From assembly GCA_031310005.1 (NCBI GenBank), contig CM062383.1:186001-250000 (forward strand): DNA of 64,000 bases, read 5' to 3'. The notes under the pieces were generated by a model that ran no database searches, had not been told where the DNA came from, and worked only from the letters and a program-made list of their open reading frames with translations. The stretch is from Dactylellina haptotyla (taxonomy: Eukaryota > Ascomycota > Orbiliomycetes > Orbiliales > Orbiliaceae). The translations under genes and the position numbers were made by a program. Shown here piece after piece: positions 1 through 11,382 of this stretch (positions are counted from its first letter, which is position 1; every line of letters begins with the position of its first letter).

Positions 1-1169
1 CCGAATGATAAATATCGCCCTGCGGAGCCGGGTCAGAGCAACTCCTCGATCAGCACGGCAACTTCGATGCAGACCTCTCAGGAGCTTCGAAAACTCAGCC
101 ACATCGCATTCGCTAGCATTTACGTTCTCCGAAGTGCAGCCAAACGAGTTGAGCTAAGCAGTTTCATCAGTTGGCTGATTGGATATAGAGTGTTCAAAGC
201 CGGATTGGTATTCTTGAGGAGCGTTTTGATCCTCAGCTCCTTCCGAAGGCGATACTGTACCGTCGAGCAGGGTAAGCATTAAAATTCTCCAGACTCCCAT
301 CCTAACGTGCACACTCTAATCAACCAATAGTATCCTCCGACCTGGGCTCCGCAATGGACGTCCTAACCGCCGTCGGTTCGAAATTCGACGACCTAAAACG
401 CTACCGCGGCGTCTTCCGCATCCTCAAGCGCGGGTTCGAAAAGTTCCTCGAAGCAGAAAAGATGGGGCTCCGCCCACCCGCCTTCTCCACGTCAGACATC
501 GACTTCTCCGTCGTCAACATCGGCACCCTGAAGAGTCTGCTGGAAGAAGTGGTTGAAATGTTGGGTGAGATGAGCACAATCAACCCCTCTTCTGGGAATA
601 ATAATGGAATCGGAGGTGCTGAGAGGAATACAGGTGGAATGGTCTGGAGCCACAGCAACGACGGCATGAACAACGGCATGGGCGCGGGCAGAGGCGTCAA
701 CAACCAGAACAACCAAAACAACCACAGCAAACCCTTCGGCAACGGCGCGCTCATGACCCCGCCTCTGACCACGCCTTCCGGAAACCCGGCCGGACGGGAC
801 GGCATCCGCGGCGGTAGCGCACCGGCGGCCACGCCTGCGCCGAATGGGGGGAGCACTTTCCCCCATCACAACGGCGCGTCTGTTACGAACCGCTCGCCGA
901 AACATAGCAGGGATAGTAGTAATGGCGGGAATAATAATCCACAGACACCGGGGATCATGGGGATGACAGATCCGACGGCTGTCAGTGTGAAATGGGGCAA
1001 CGGAGCCGATATGATGCCCACCAGCGGAGGTAATGGATGGAACAATGGGATGATGGGCATGGGAATGGGCCCGATGGGTGGCTACAGCGCACCATCGGCG
1101 GAGATGGATATGGCAGATAAAGACCTGTACGAGATCTTGTTTGGAAGTGGGGGTGCAATGGGAGTTTAA
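1..1169 (+). CDS. C-terminal part of a probable fungal transcription factor (5' end outside window)
   Basis: The reading frame is open from base 1, so the gene begins upstream. Exons 1-271 and 331-1169 join in phase across a 59-nt intron (GTAAGC donor, CTAAT branch point, ATAG acceptor), giving 369 visible residues. The first part is helical and hydrophobic and resembles the end of the fungal-specific transcription factor (middle homology) region. The rest is low-complexity, rich in Asn, Gly, Met and Pro, typical of activation tails of Zn2Cys6 regulators. The DNA-binding domain is not visible, so the class is inferred. It runs tail-to-tail with the complete Zn2Cys6 gene that follows. An unrelated nuclear protein with a similar tail cannot be excluded. 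Confidence 0.6.
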
Positions 1170-1624
1170 AAGACGACAATAATTATAGACGGATTTGGGG
1201 TGGGCACTTTTTTTTTTTTTTTGAAATTCGTTCCTTTTTCTTTTCGTTTTCCAGTTCTTTTTTGCATGTTTAAAATTCTTTTTTAATATCTTTCTTGGGT
1301 GTCCTGGCGTTTTTCGTCTGCATGAGAGTTGATTTCTTGTGTGTGCGGTATACGATTGAGTTACATATAGTATAAAGAAAAGATCGGTGGGTAGCTTTTT
1401 ATCTAGTTTTAGAGTGATATGAGATACATATATTTACTACGTTCAATCGTCGGGTTGCAACAGGACCATGATCATTTGAGTGATTGATTATTATTTGATA
1501 ACTTTTGAGATTCAATGTATAAACACGCTCGAGCCGAGATCCCAACATTCATATCATACATGAGAAACATTATTATTCTAAAATGCGTGGACCAGATATA
1601 TATAAAAAAGAAACTCTAAACTCC
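1170..1624. other. Shared 3' intergenic region of two convergent genes
   Basis: About 450 bases between the two convergent stop codons. It is T- and A-rich with a poly-T run near 1209-1222, consistent with 3' untranslated sequence of both genes. No gene or repeat is visible. Confidence 0.5.
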
Positions 1625-4600
1625 TTATCCACCAGGATAAAACAACGGCCAACTACTCCACATAGTTCCCCAAAAGTCATTATCGCCCGTGTCCATCCAG
1701 TCGAATCCAATACTCGGGGGCAACGCCACCTCCGACCCCCCTCCTCCAGCGTTTGGTGGGTTCATCCCCTGCATCCCGCCGCCGCCTCCAGGACTTCCAT
1801 AATCCCCATTACCCCCCACCATAGCAGGGTTCACTCCCGGCCGTCCATTCACCTTATCCGAATCGAACTTCCGCTTCAGCGTCTGGAAACTTGAGTTCGG
1901 CGAACCCCATTCCCTCTCCAGCGTACTCCCCGCCGGTGTGACGATGCTGATGCTTGTACTCCGTGTCCTCGAACTCCCCATGACCCCGCTCGCGATACTA
2001 CCGCCATTACTCCCCGACCCAGCGCTGATAGACCCCACCGTCGCGCTTCCCGGGGTGGCGCTAACCGCGTCTCTAACCGCGTCTTCGATCTCCTCTTCCC
2101 GTCGAACCATAGCCAGATACCACTCCTTCATCGTGCCGAACATCCACATGCCAAAGTCATAGATGTCCGGGGTCGTGGTCTCCTCTACGCCGTTCAGGCG
2201 GTATCTTTCTCTATCTTCTTCCTTGATGGGTGGAGCGGGTTCGTGAAGAACTTTGCAAACCTCAACCATACGGTCGAGGAATACCTCCATCCGTACCGCC
2301 GATCGAACGACAGAGGTATCCCACCCGTCAACGTTTGAAGGAGTCGGGATTAATGCAATTCCTGGCCGCGGTATCTCAGGTGACTGTGATCGATTCTCAC
2401 GTCTCTTATCACGTTCCTTTTCCTCGCGTATCGCTTGTTCGACCATCGACGGATGAGGGTTCAATGTCGTATACTGGCGGTTCGAATACTGAATAACGGT
2501 CTTCTCCTTTATATTGCACAGATCGACGGGTTCGGTGCCGCCCAGGGCGAGTTTAGATAGCACGACTAGGCCGTATGATATACGCATCCACGTTAAAGCG
2601 GTCATGTTACGGAATGCTTGCGGGTTGCGGGTGGTCATGCAGTCGAGGAACTTTTTGCAGTAAGACAGGCATTCAGAGAGGATGTTGATGCGCTCTGTCG
2701 TATATTCCTGTGCAGCTGATGGAGCGAAAGGCGAGGTCGAAGGAGGCGGAGGTGTCATGTGAAGACCAATTTCGTGTAGATACATCCCCATAGCAAAATA
2801 GCATGGATATATCGCATCAACTAATAATTTCTAGGAGTTAGTGATAACAGTTACGGCTTTTAATCTGCAGCTAGGAAACATACAAGCAGGATGTCGAGGG
2901 TCTAGGTATGATATTTCTCTCTCCAGATCCCTTAACTGGGACTGGAAAGCCTTGAGGCTCATCTGGATCCTAAGCAAGTCTTGCTTGCCGGCTATCTCCG
3001 GATCATGATATCTATATGTCTCGCAGACATCCTCTTGGAACTTTTGGAGGCGAAGGAGCACGACCATATATTTATCAGACTCGAATTCCGGGTTGTCCAC
3101 GAACGATTGTTGGCACTTTCTCATATAATCACTATAGTGCATTGGTATACGCTTTCGAAAGTCGATCGAGATGCTACCGCAAAGTAAGTACGAGTTCGTT
3201 GGAGAAATTCAACTGAAGCTACTTACGCATTTGTCAACCACCAACAGCCCAAGAATGCACGACGGATTTCTTTGCTCCTAAACTCCCTCTCCTCTAATTT
3301 TTCAGGGCTCCCAACGGAGTCCCCGTTCTCTGAGAACCTTGGACTCGTCGTATTCCCATCTAACCCTACGCCGCCGGCTAGAGCACTTTTATCTCTGTCC
3401 GGTTTTCTATCGTATCCCAACTCTGTGACCAAACTAATGAAGATATATATCATCTGCAAAAATATCTGTGTTTTGGGCGAGAAGTGACATTGGAACCAGC
3501 CGAGATATATGAGTCCAGCTTGTAAGAGCTCAAGGCTTTTCTCTCCGTTCATGATAATTCTTTCGCTATAGACTTTCCTGAAATCTCTCTCTAGCACTGT
3601 TTGTACTCGTTTTTCCCGTCCAGAAGCTGTAGTCAACATGGCCATTAACAACACGGGCTTCGATTTTCGGAGTGAAGCAGCAGTAGCACCCGGAGGGAAA
3701 ATATAGAACGGAAAGTGGGTAGCCATTTCCCTGAAGATGACAAGAAGTTGCTCAGCTTCGGCCTCGGTAACCAGGTTCCGGCCTATAACGTCTTCTACAG
3801 GAAACTTGGCGACTGGGGGTGGCATAATAAAGTTGAAGCCATTGTTAGAATCTTGGCGAGCTCGCTCTTCCTGCCGCTGCTTATCTCGTTCCTCTTCTTG
3901 TCGGCTCTGTTGACTTGACTCGCACTGCTTATCTTTGGACCTGAGAGCGCTCAGGCATGTACCGACATTGAAGTCTGGGAGTTGTGTTTCATTGACGATC
4001 CTGGTGACAGCGGCTCCGTCACCATCTCGACCGTAAATGCGGGCTAGAGACGGTGCTAGATTCGCAAGACCAATAGCAGCCTGTTCTTGGTCAGAAAGAT
4101 TGGTAGCGGAAATTTCGTTTGCGTTGGCTTTGGAGGAAGATATGGATTTGGCGCCGGTGAGCAGCGCTACTAGTCCATCCAACTTCTTCTCCATCTCAGC
4201 TACTCTTCTGTATATGTTGTTAGAAATCATGCCGTGATAGAAACCAAATGAAGTAATAATACATACGCCTTGGAGGTACCCTTCCCTCGCACGGGTCGGG
4301 GCGTTGGTTCTTCGACAATACATCTCTTGTTGTCCCGTTGACATCTAACATTAGACTCTCGGATTAGTTTTCTGATGCTGAACGTGCAAGTATATTTCGC
4401 ATGAACAGTATCACATAGTTTGCATTGCATCTTGAACGTCATAGCCTCGAGATAGGTATGGGATGCCAAGACAAGTAGTTATAGGGTGCGAGGGCTGGCC
4501 GTAGACATCTACGGCTCCCGATCGCGGATAGAGCCAGTATTAAATCGATGTGTGGGTACTGGGGTGTATTAGTAAATAGATGAATACGTACTTGACACAA

Positions 4601-4830
4601 ACGCCACTGACAGTGCCCGGCCGGCAGGCAATCTTCTTTGTCTTACAATTCGTACATGCGCGAGCTTTCGTGTTCCTTGAGCCCGCACTTGGGGGGGCGG
4701 CCGGAAGTAACGGCGGCGGCGAACGAGGTTGCGCAGAGGAGCTCGAGTTAGAACTAGGGGAATTTCTACCGTGTTGTGGGTGGTATGAATGAATCGGCGG
4801 TAAGGCCGTTGCGGATGAACCGGAGTTCAT
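1625..4830 (-). CDS. Zn2Cys6 (fungal binuclear cluster) transcription factor
   Basis: Five exons (4830-4592, 4344-4267, 4207-3227, 3173-2884, 2820-1625) join in phase into 927 residues. Residues 59-88 carry the zinc cluster: Cys59, 62, 69, 78, 81 and 88, with a Lys/Arg-rich loop after the second Cys. A short heptad-like segment (RVAEMEKKL) follows, as in dimerising C6 factors. A middle homology region follows, containing FPFYIFPP, then GEKSLELLQAGLIYLGW and later YLHEIGLH. The C-terminus is Gly/Asn/Ser-rich. The layout resembles War1-like C6 regulators of filamentous fungi, but I would not assign an orthologue. The first intron (247 nt) splits the zinc cluster just before the fifth Cys; the others are 53-63 nt. 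It should be a nuclear DNA-binding regulator; its target is unknown. Confidence 0.88.
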
Positions 4831-6526
4831 GGTAACTAGCTATTCCCTTTGACCGCTGTTGGTTGGAGGGGTTCGTATTCTCGGTGGACAAAGACACTTG
4901 CGCGCCCCGAAGGGTCAACTACGTGGGAGTGGGTACGGCCGAGGCAGGCAGTCAGAGTCGAGAAATTTAAAATTTGGTTGGCAGGTGGCCGCGGTATTTG
5001 GTATTGCAGTGATAGCAACTTGCAAGGTCTAAATGCGGCTGCAGGCCCAAGAAAAAATAATGATCTCGATGGTACCCAGATCGAAGAGGGAGAACGCGAT
5101 AAAGGAGAGCAAAAAGACTCCCGTTCGGACCGAGGACCTGAAAAAGAGTTCGTACCCGGCTGGGGAGCTGGCAAGATGTGTTTGTCCTCGGAGCTGAACC
5201 ACAAGGAACACGAAATCGTTCTGCTTTGAAGTGTCCGATGCGATGGGGTAGAGGAAGAGTTGGAGTACGTGTTGAAGTGCCGTTCGAATCTCTTCGATCA
5301 GGGAGATGGTGATAATATCTTACGGAAAAAGTCGATGCTTCCGCTTCATCAGAAAGCGGTCGTCTTTGCAAAAATACGACTGCTGACAAAGCGATCTGGA
5401 GGAAACGTGAGAATGCCGCCAGCTCTCCGGATTCCGTGTTCGCAATATAATTGGCATCTTGCTGGCGGGATCTCGGTAATCATTTGAGCTCCGCCGCCCA
5501 GATGCAGTCATGATTCGCATCTGATTGGCTGCACGGAAGACCGGGCCCACGTCTTTCCGAACGCCGTTCCACTCCGGGTGGACATCCACCAACAAGGTGC
5601 ACTGCTTAGAAATCCGTGCCCGGGCAATTGCGCGGCTTCTGAACATATCTGCCAGGTTTCGGACTGCCATTTATATGCGTGTAAGCAGCCAACGGCGCAG
5701 GTGTAACAGTCTTGCGAAAACATATGCCGACGGCAGTAATCAACTTGTTCTCGGTGGAAACTACCGGAGGTTAGCTAGCTATATTAACGTTATCCCAATA
5801 GCATTATCTAGCTATCAACTTCGCGGTCAGTTAACTGCATAACCATCTTGAAGCTTCTTCGCCACCACCCGATCACTCCAGCCAGTAAATTCCAAACAGA
5901 CAGGGAGGAGCGGTCTAACTTATTCTTTTGGGGGAACATATATCGAGATACTGAGGAAGGATCCTAGGAACGGGGCTACCGTATCTCCGTCGGGCAGGTG
6001 CTTTTGAAGATAGTAAAACAAAGATATCAGCAAGGCAGCTTCAGCCTGGAAGCGTGATCATTCTCGATGTCGTCCACAGCGAGGTCGGCTCCGCGTTGTC
6101 GACGAGACCAGGATCGGCGGAGGGTGTGTTGGCCGCTCGTCGACGAGTTCAACCGACGTAATTACAACACATTTGTTCCCCAGGTTCGCCCTGATTACTT
6201 GCAATACGAGACCTCAACCACCGAATTCGGTGTTGACTGGTATTTTCCTTGTTTGGCAAGATAATCCAAGTCTCAAGATGCCGAATTTCATTGGCTATTC
6301 GCCGTGTATCCATATCTTGTCTTAAATGTAAGCTGTAGGAAATGAGCAGCAATGATCTTTTCATTGATGACCGGGCGCTGAACGAAGTCGGAGTTCATGA
6401 ATCCGCTTTCTTCATCTGATCATTCAACCGATTCCCGCATCGTACCGTAATTATCGCCGCATAACTGCATATCAAAAGTCGTCGCTAAATTGCAGTTGGT
6501 TTTATACCCCGTCTCTCCTTCCGAAA
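4831..6526. other. Gene-free stretch upstream of the Zn2Cys6 gene
   Basis: It contains the promoter side of the minus-strand transcription factor. Several overlapping open frames of 60-140 codons occur here, but they lie on both strands in mutually exclusive frames and show no recognisable domain. I see no supported gene. Confidence 0.5.
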
Positions 6527-6922
6527 ATGCCTTGCAGAGCCGCCGTTATCCCTCCCTTGAATGCTTGGGGTAGTATCGAACAGACCAATCCAGATACAAA
6601 AGATAGAAATGAAATCCTCAGACGATGGCATAACACTACCCGAAATTTCAGTGATAAGGAAAGGTATCACATCTGGCTTCAGGTTGTTGGTGTAGTAGAC
6701 TTTCCACGCAGTCTAGGCGTCATCATGCAAATTGTTGAGATTTATATCGAAATTGGTATTTATATAAACCCGCCGTCTTATTTTCCAGAATCGCACCTAA
6801 TTCCCAATTCTACAAGGACTCTGACTTATGCCCTGATATTTGGTTGGGATATTATGATGGTATCACACGTGCGCGGCAGTTTCTCGTCCCATCTGACGTG
6901 CCCGCGCTTTATCTACTGGTAG
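6527..6922 (+). CDS. MPC-family small protein, subtype I, divergent first member
   Basis: An intronless frame of 131 codons starting MPCRA and reaching PP at residues 9-10, as in the MPCK copies downstream. RRWHN near residue 34 may correspond to the family's aromatic-Trp core. Only the first 50 or so residues look family-like; the rest is hydrophobic and may be out-of-family extension. It lies at the left edge of the same-strand array. There is no signal peptide. No function is recognised. It may be a decayed copy whose real frame ends early. Confidence 0.4.
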   Translation: MPCRAAVIPPLNAWGSIEQTNPDTKDRNEILRRWHNTTRNFSDKERYHIWLQVVGVVDFPRSLGVIMQIVEIYIEIGIYINPPSYFPESHLIPNSTRTLTYALIFGWDIMMVSHVRGSFSSHLTCPRFIYW

Positions 6923-7557
6923 AGCGAGTCCATCCCAGCTGCAGCGAAATCAGCCAAAAAAAAAAAAAAACCTCCGTATTGGCTAATCAGTTGAATCAAC
7001 TTCGAATTTTATCCTCAAGGGCGGAGAGAATAGCGCCACGCATGGCATCCGCGAAGGCCACTCAAAGCCGCGAGGACGGCCACGCGATTCGTAGAGAACA
7101 AATGTAGTCAGTAGCCAATTTGTGTATCGTGATTAGCATATGGAAATCAATTCTTCTAGCTTAATATATTTTCAAAATATAGAACAAATAAAATTTTGCC
7201 TTGAGCTTTATACTTAAACCAAATAACATGGTCGCCTGAGCTGCGTCACGGAGCTGCGTTGTGTCTATCGATATCTGGATGCCACCGCTAGTTTGGCGCC
7301 ATAAGTCTATTTAAGGTTCCATTCCTCTAGCTGAGGCGATCGTACGGTTAATAACCTCCTACCGATCAAGACCTCCCGCTCTCATTCATGCATCTGGTCC
7401 CTTGGTCCATTTAACGGGCAGCAAGTACTCCAAATACCTTAGCAGACAGATTGGGTATTAGAGCGACAAGAATCATCTATACTTACACGGTCCCCACCTT
7501 CAACCCTGCGTCATTTCGAGAACCCCACCTCTCTGGTTTAGAAACACTATCGAAGCC

Positions 7558-7908
7558 ATGCCCTGCAAAGTGACATTTGGAGAACCTTATTTCAACAAAT
7601 TCAAGTCTCGGAGCAATAGCTATCGATATCGCTCGGCTCTATTGGCTAAATTCAATGATATTTGGCTGGATGCAACTCGGAACCTGGATGACAGCTTTAA
7701 AATCCGCCTATGGTATTTCACTAAGTGGCATTCCCAGTATTACCATTTGCGAATTGAACACGCGCTACGAATGGTAGTTATAAACGGTCATGCAACACCA
7801 AGGGCTACTTCTAGCTGGGGAAAGCTTAAGCTGGGTGGAGGAAGGCCTTTGCTTGGTACTACTGATACCTGGGTCCCGAAATACTCGTCCGGGAGGAGAA
7901 GAAAATAA
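7558..7908 (+). CDS. MPC-family small protein, subtype I
   Basis: An intronless 116-residue frame starting MPCKVT. The family core is at residues 35-37 (IWL, followed by D), in an aromatic and basic context. The C-terminus is Gly/Arg/Lys-rich. No signal peptide or membrane segment is visible, so a cytoplasmic or nuclear product is likely. The start was chosen because the MPCK tetrapeptide recurs at the start of at least six other frames on this strand. The function is unknown. Confidence 0.5.
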   Translation: MPCKVTFGEPYFNKFKSRSNSYRYRSALLAKFNDIWLDATRNLDDSFKIRLWYFTKWHSQYYHLRIEHALRMVVINGHATPRATSSWGKLKLGGGRPLLGTTDTWVPKYSSGRRRK

Positions 7909-8168
7909 TGCACTCTCTTCTAGATAAGATAGGGATATCAAAATCTACTTTACAAACTTAGGAGGGGCCGAAAATTTCTTTCCTCTGATCCAACATATGT
8001 GATTTTATTTGAATTTGTTTGATGGAGCCTATTGTATAGCTCTTTGGGGCTTCTATATTATCTCTCGCCAAGGTGTATTGGTGGTACCTGTGCACGCGCA
8101 ACGAATGCAGCCATTCGAATTCTCAAACCCACCTCTAAATATTATCCTGACTCGAATCGAACACCGAA

Positions 8169-8355
8169 ATGCCATGTAAAGCGACCTCGCTCCCGCCAGT
8201 CGACTGGCCCCACGGCCCACCCGCCTGATTATAATCTTATCCACCTATACCAAACCATGTTAGATATCTTTTACTTCAGTTACCGAAGCTCGTCCTCAAA
8301 ATCCCGAGAACAGGATTGGGAGAGGATGATGCAGCCCTGTTTCGCAAGATTCTGA
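8169..8355 (+). pseudogene. Broken MPC-family copy (frameshift)
   Basis: The ATG at 8169 begins MPCKATSLPP, a close match to the MPCK copies, but that frame stops after 19 codons. The neighbouring frame stays open to 8355 and contains an aromatic-rich stretch and a basic segment with DWER, features of the family. The simplest reading is one frameshift near codon 18. A very short real peptide is possible but less likely. Confidence 0.4.
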
Positions 8356-9404
8356 GAAAATTGGTTCTATCTCGAAGCTGAAGAATACGAAGTTCCTTAA
8401 AATGATCTACCCAACTTCTTCTAGTCTACGACTAGGATCGTGGTCCAGCGGCGTAGGTTGACGGATTGTGATCCTATCCTAGACGTATAAGCTTCTGTCT
8501 AGCCGAGATTGAAAGCAGTTTGTCAATGTTGCGAATCTCAACCTCGTGTTCACCACGCTTAAACCCCTACCACAAACCCCAAAACCTGTTTATTTGACAT
8601 TACAAGGCGCTAGCATTTACATTATATTCCTAATCCGCATGAAATAGTTCCTTTTCAATCGAATCGCGCTCGTTCGTTCTAGACAGACACAATCTAGAAA
8701 AGAATATTCTATTTAAATTTCTTGTTTTTTTTACGATATCAAAACGAATTCAACGGAAAGGTCACTACCAAGAGCTCTTTATCATAAAATACCCTGATGA
8801 CGTTGTCGCGAGCTTCTGATTCGCCGGGATGCATCTAGTACCTCCGGGCCAACCAGATCTGGATCTTGAATCAACCCATTTGGGAGATTGGTCAGGTTTT
8901 ACGGCATGGATACTCGGGGCCTGCATCCGCGCCTTTCAACCTGTGCTGTTTTGTTGCACATGCACAAATTTCAAGGCCATTAGTTGGGGCGGCAGGCACT
9001 CGCCAAGCTGGGTCGGCAACGAGAGAGTTTGCTTAGAATGCGACCAGCATACCGTGCAGTAGCGACTGAGAGATCTAGATCTAGATTGGATCTGGAACCG
9101 AACAAAGCCGAAGATAAATCAGATGCAAGGGCTAATCCCACGTCGTCGCCGATTTGATACTATATCTTAGGAATTAAAATTACCCGGCACCATGGTCGAA
9201 TAAATTGCTCTATTAGAAATGGATTGGAACCCATTTTTCAAGAGTCCATCACCAGGTCTCTATAAAATAACTATACTTCGAATCAATGCTTTTCAACTCC
9301 CAATTTGCCGTTATAATAATAACATAGATCTACAGAGCGGCGCACCGCATCCTTTTTTCTTTAATAATTTTATATTGCTTTATACCAGCATAGATATCTT
9401 GCGA

Positions 9405-9971
9405 ATGCCTTGTAGATCGCTTCCCCTGCCAGATCCGCCTAGTCTGGTGACTGGAGAAGGAATACCCTTCAATGCATTTTTTCCAATGCCGCTGCCGGCA
9501 AATTCTAATCTGATGAACTACATTGCGAATATCAGGGCCCAACAGCAAGCCGCTGTCTTACGAGCTCAATGGTTAGCGCAATCCCAAGCGCAGAGACAAA
9601 TACAAGCTTCTACTAGTCTGAATCATCAACCCCGCAACCGCTCAACTACGCAAATTCTGAATACTCCGAAGTCAAATAATGCAAACCAAAACCAACAATC
9701 CGATAACACCAAAAGGCCTTACTCTCCCCGATACCCTTCCATCCTAAAGACGATAAAACAAGTCAATTCAGCGTTAATGGCGGGCACACCTGATAGCGAA
9801 GGCGGCCAGGCCCTGAAAGAGATAATGTTGGACCCGCTCTCACAGCATATTGAGGACAAAAGTTTGACCGAGCATCCGAGGACTCAAAAGCGAAAATACG
9901 TTGAGCTCCCAGAAGAAAGTCGCCAACAATTAGCGCAGAAATTTACAGTCCGTCGACGACTAACGGAGTAG
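9405..9971 (+). CDS. MPC-family-like protein with Gln/Asn-rich insertion
   Basis: The frame from the ATG at 9405 gives 188 residues starting MPCRSLPLP. Residues of roughly 48-110 are rich in Gln, Asn and Ala (QQQ, NANQNQQ). After this comes SILKTIKQVN, which matches the C-terminal Ile-Leu-x-x-Ile-(Arg/Lys)-x-x-Asn motif of other members. A charged tail with KRKY and RRRLTE suggests nuclear targeting. It is longer than its neighbours and lacks the aromatic-Trp core. The same frame is open further upstream to 9219, but the MPC start is preferred by analogy. The function is unknown. Confidence 0.5.
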   Translation: MPCRSLPLPDPPSLVTGEGIPFNAFFPMPLPANSNLMNYIANIRAQQQAAVLRAQWLAQSQAQRQIQASTSLNHQPRNRSTTQILNTPKSNNANQNQQSDNTKRPYSPRYPSILKTIKQVNSALMAGTPDSEGGQALKEIMLDPLSQHIEDKSLTEHPRTQKRKYVELPEESRQQLAQKFTVRRRLTE

Positions 9972-10650
9972 TAAAGAGTTTGGATCTGGGATATTAAGTT
10001 ATTAGAATCCTCGGTTCTAGCACGACACTTACCACAAACTTGATGTTTTAGAATTGTAAATATTTTTTATCTTATGTCCCGACAGTACCCTCAATAACTT
10101 CATCTTGTTAGGGGGACACTATTATGGATTTTGTTACACTTGCTGGATATTCTTTTATTGGGCGTCTATACCGATTTTGTATTGCAGCGGTTTCATAAGC
10201 AGGTTGGTCTCTTTGATTATGTTGGTTTGCAGCGCTAAACCGTCTGGGAAAGTCGAATTCAGCGGCAAAGATGGCTCTGGATAACCACCGCAGCCTGCGG
10301 GTAAGAGTTCAATTCTTTTTGACTTTTTTTCAATTATTATTTGTCAATACTTTGGTGCCTAATCGCTGGAAAGAAGATTGGTGTTGCCTGAATCAACATG
10401 GGTTGTTCGTCTCTTATAATCAGGAATGCTGATTGATACAATGAACAGCACAATACGAAGTGGATCCCCCGAGTACTAGTCCTCTCCTTGCTGAAGAGAC
10501 CCGGGGCCCTTGGACGTATAAATTCCCGTGTTCCATACTAGGCGAATTGTGAAGATTTAATACTGCAAAACGGGTTCGACTGATTTGACACGGAAGCTCC
10601 GAGTCTAGCTGCATTTGCAGTCTTCAAACCCGATAGAAGCTAGTAGTCCG

Positions 10651-10817
10651 ATGACTTGCAAGGCAGTCGAAGAACCGCCGTTTTCATGTGTGAGTATCTA
10701 GCCTTGCCAGACCCGTTTATTCCCGAGTGTCGACGCGCGAAGGAATACGACTACCATCTCAGACATAAGCGGGAACGGGACGCGAAAAAGGAACAGAAGC
10801 GGTTAAGAGACTACTAG
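10651..10817 (+). pseudogene. Broken MPC-family copy (MTCK type)
   Basis: The ATG at 10651 begins MTCKAVEEPP and stops after 16 codons. From about 10692 another frame is open to the stop at 10817; it contains a strongly charged stretch (YHLRHKRERDAKKEQKR), similar in character to the basic tails of other members. This looks like a copy broken by an indel near 10690. Seen: the start motif and the charged frame. Inferred: that they were one gene. Confidence 0.4.
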
Positions 10818-11112
10818 AGCCGTTCAACCCACGAGTAGTATCAATTTCCCTTCGGATTCAGGAGACGAATGGCAATCACGGCGATTGATGGATGAGGAAT
10901 TGAGTAAGGATCCGAGGAAGGATCCGAGAGCTGCGGCTCTCGGCTCTCACTCCCCTCTGGCATCTTGATGTTTTAACTTCTCGACAGACGCAGTCCCTCT
11001 ATTTGAGTAGATATTAACTACTTGTTTCTAATCCCTTCAATAGGAATACTTATAGTCGACAGACAGCGGGTTGTTCCTGGGCCTCCATCTCTATCCATTC
11101 TGCCTTCCCACA

Positions 11113-11382
11113 ATGCCGTGTGCGCCAAATTTTAACCGAGAGGACATCGGAACAATGTTTCGCCTCTTGGCGCCACTCACGGATCCGACTTTCGTTGACA
11201 ACGAAACTCAAGAACGCAAAAATATAAGAACCGCATGGGAGACAGTCTGGCCCCTCGTTTGGATGAACTCCGAGGCGCGAAGACGACAGGTCGAACTGAT
11301 ACACAAGGGAATGACAATTGGATGGGATGGGAATATACCGATTTTACACCGAATTCAAACCGCAAATATGAGTCCGAGATAA
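11113..11382 (+). CDS. MPC-family small protein
   Basis: An intronless 89-residue frame starting MPCAPN, intermediate between the MPCK and MPCxP subtypes. The core motif AWET is at residues 41-44. The C-terminus reads ILHRIQTAN, matching the Ile-x-x-Arg-Ile-x-x-Ala/Asn motif of subtype II copies 20 kb away. Having both motifs makes it a bridge linking the subtypes into one family. There is no signal peptide. The function is unknown. Confidence 0.55.
   Translation: MPCAPNFNREDIGTMFRLLAPLTDPTFVDNETQERKNIRTAWETVWPLVWMNSEARRRQVELIHKGMTIGWDGNIPILHRIQTANMSPR

Noticed and set aside
4849-5389. Overlapping frames of 120-140 codons on both strands
   Set aside because: They are mutually exclusive, have no motif, and lie in the promoter region of the Zn2Cys6 gene.
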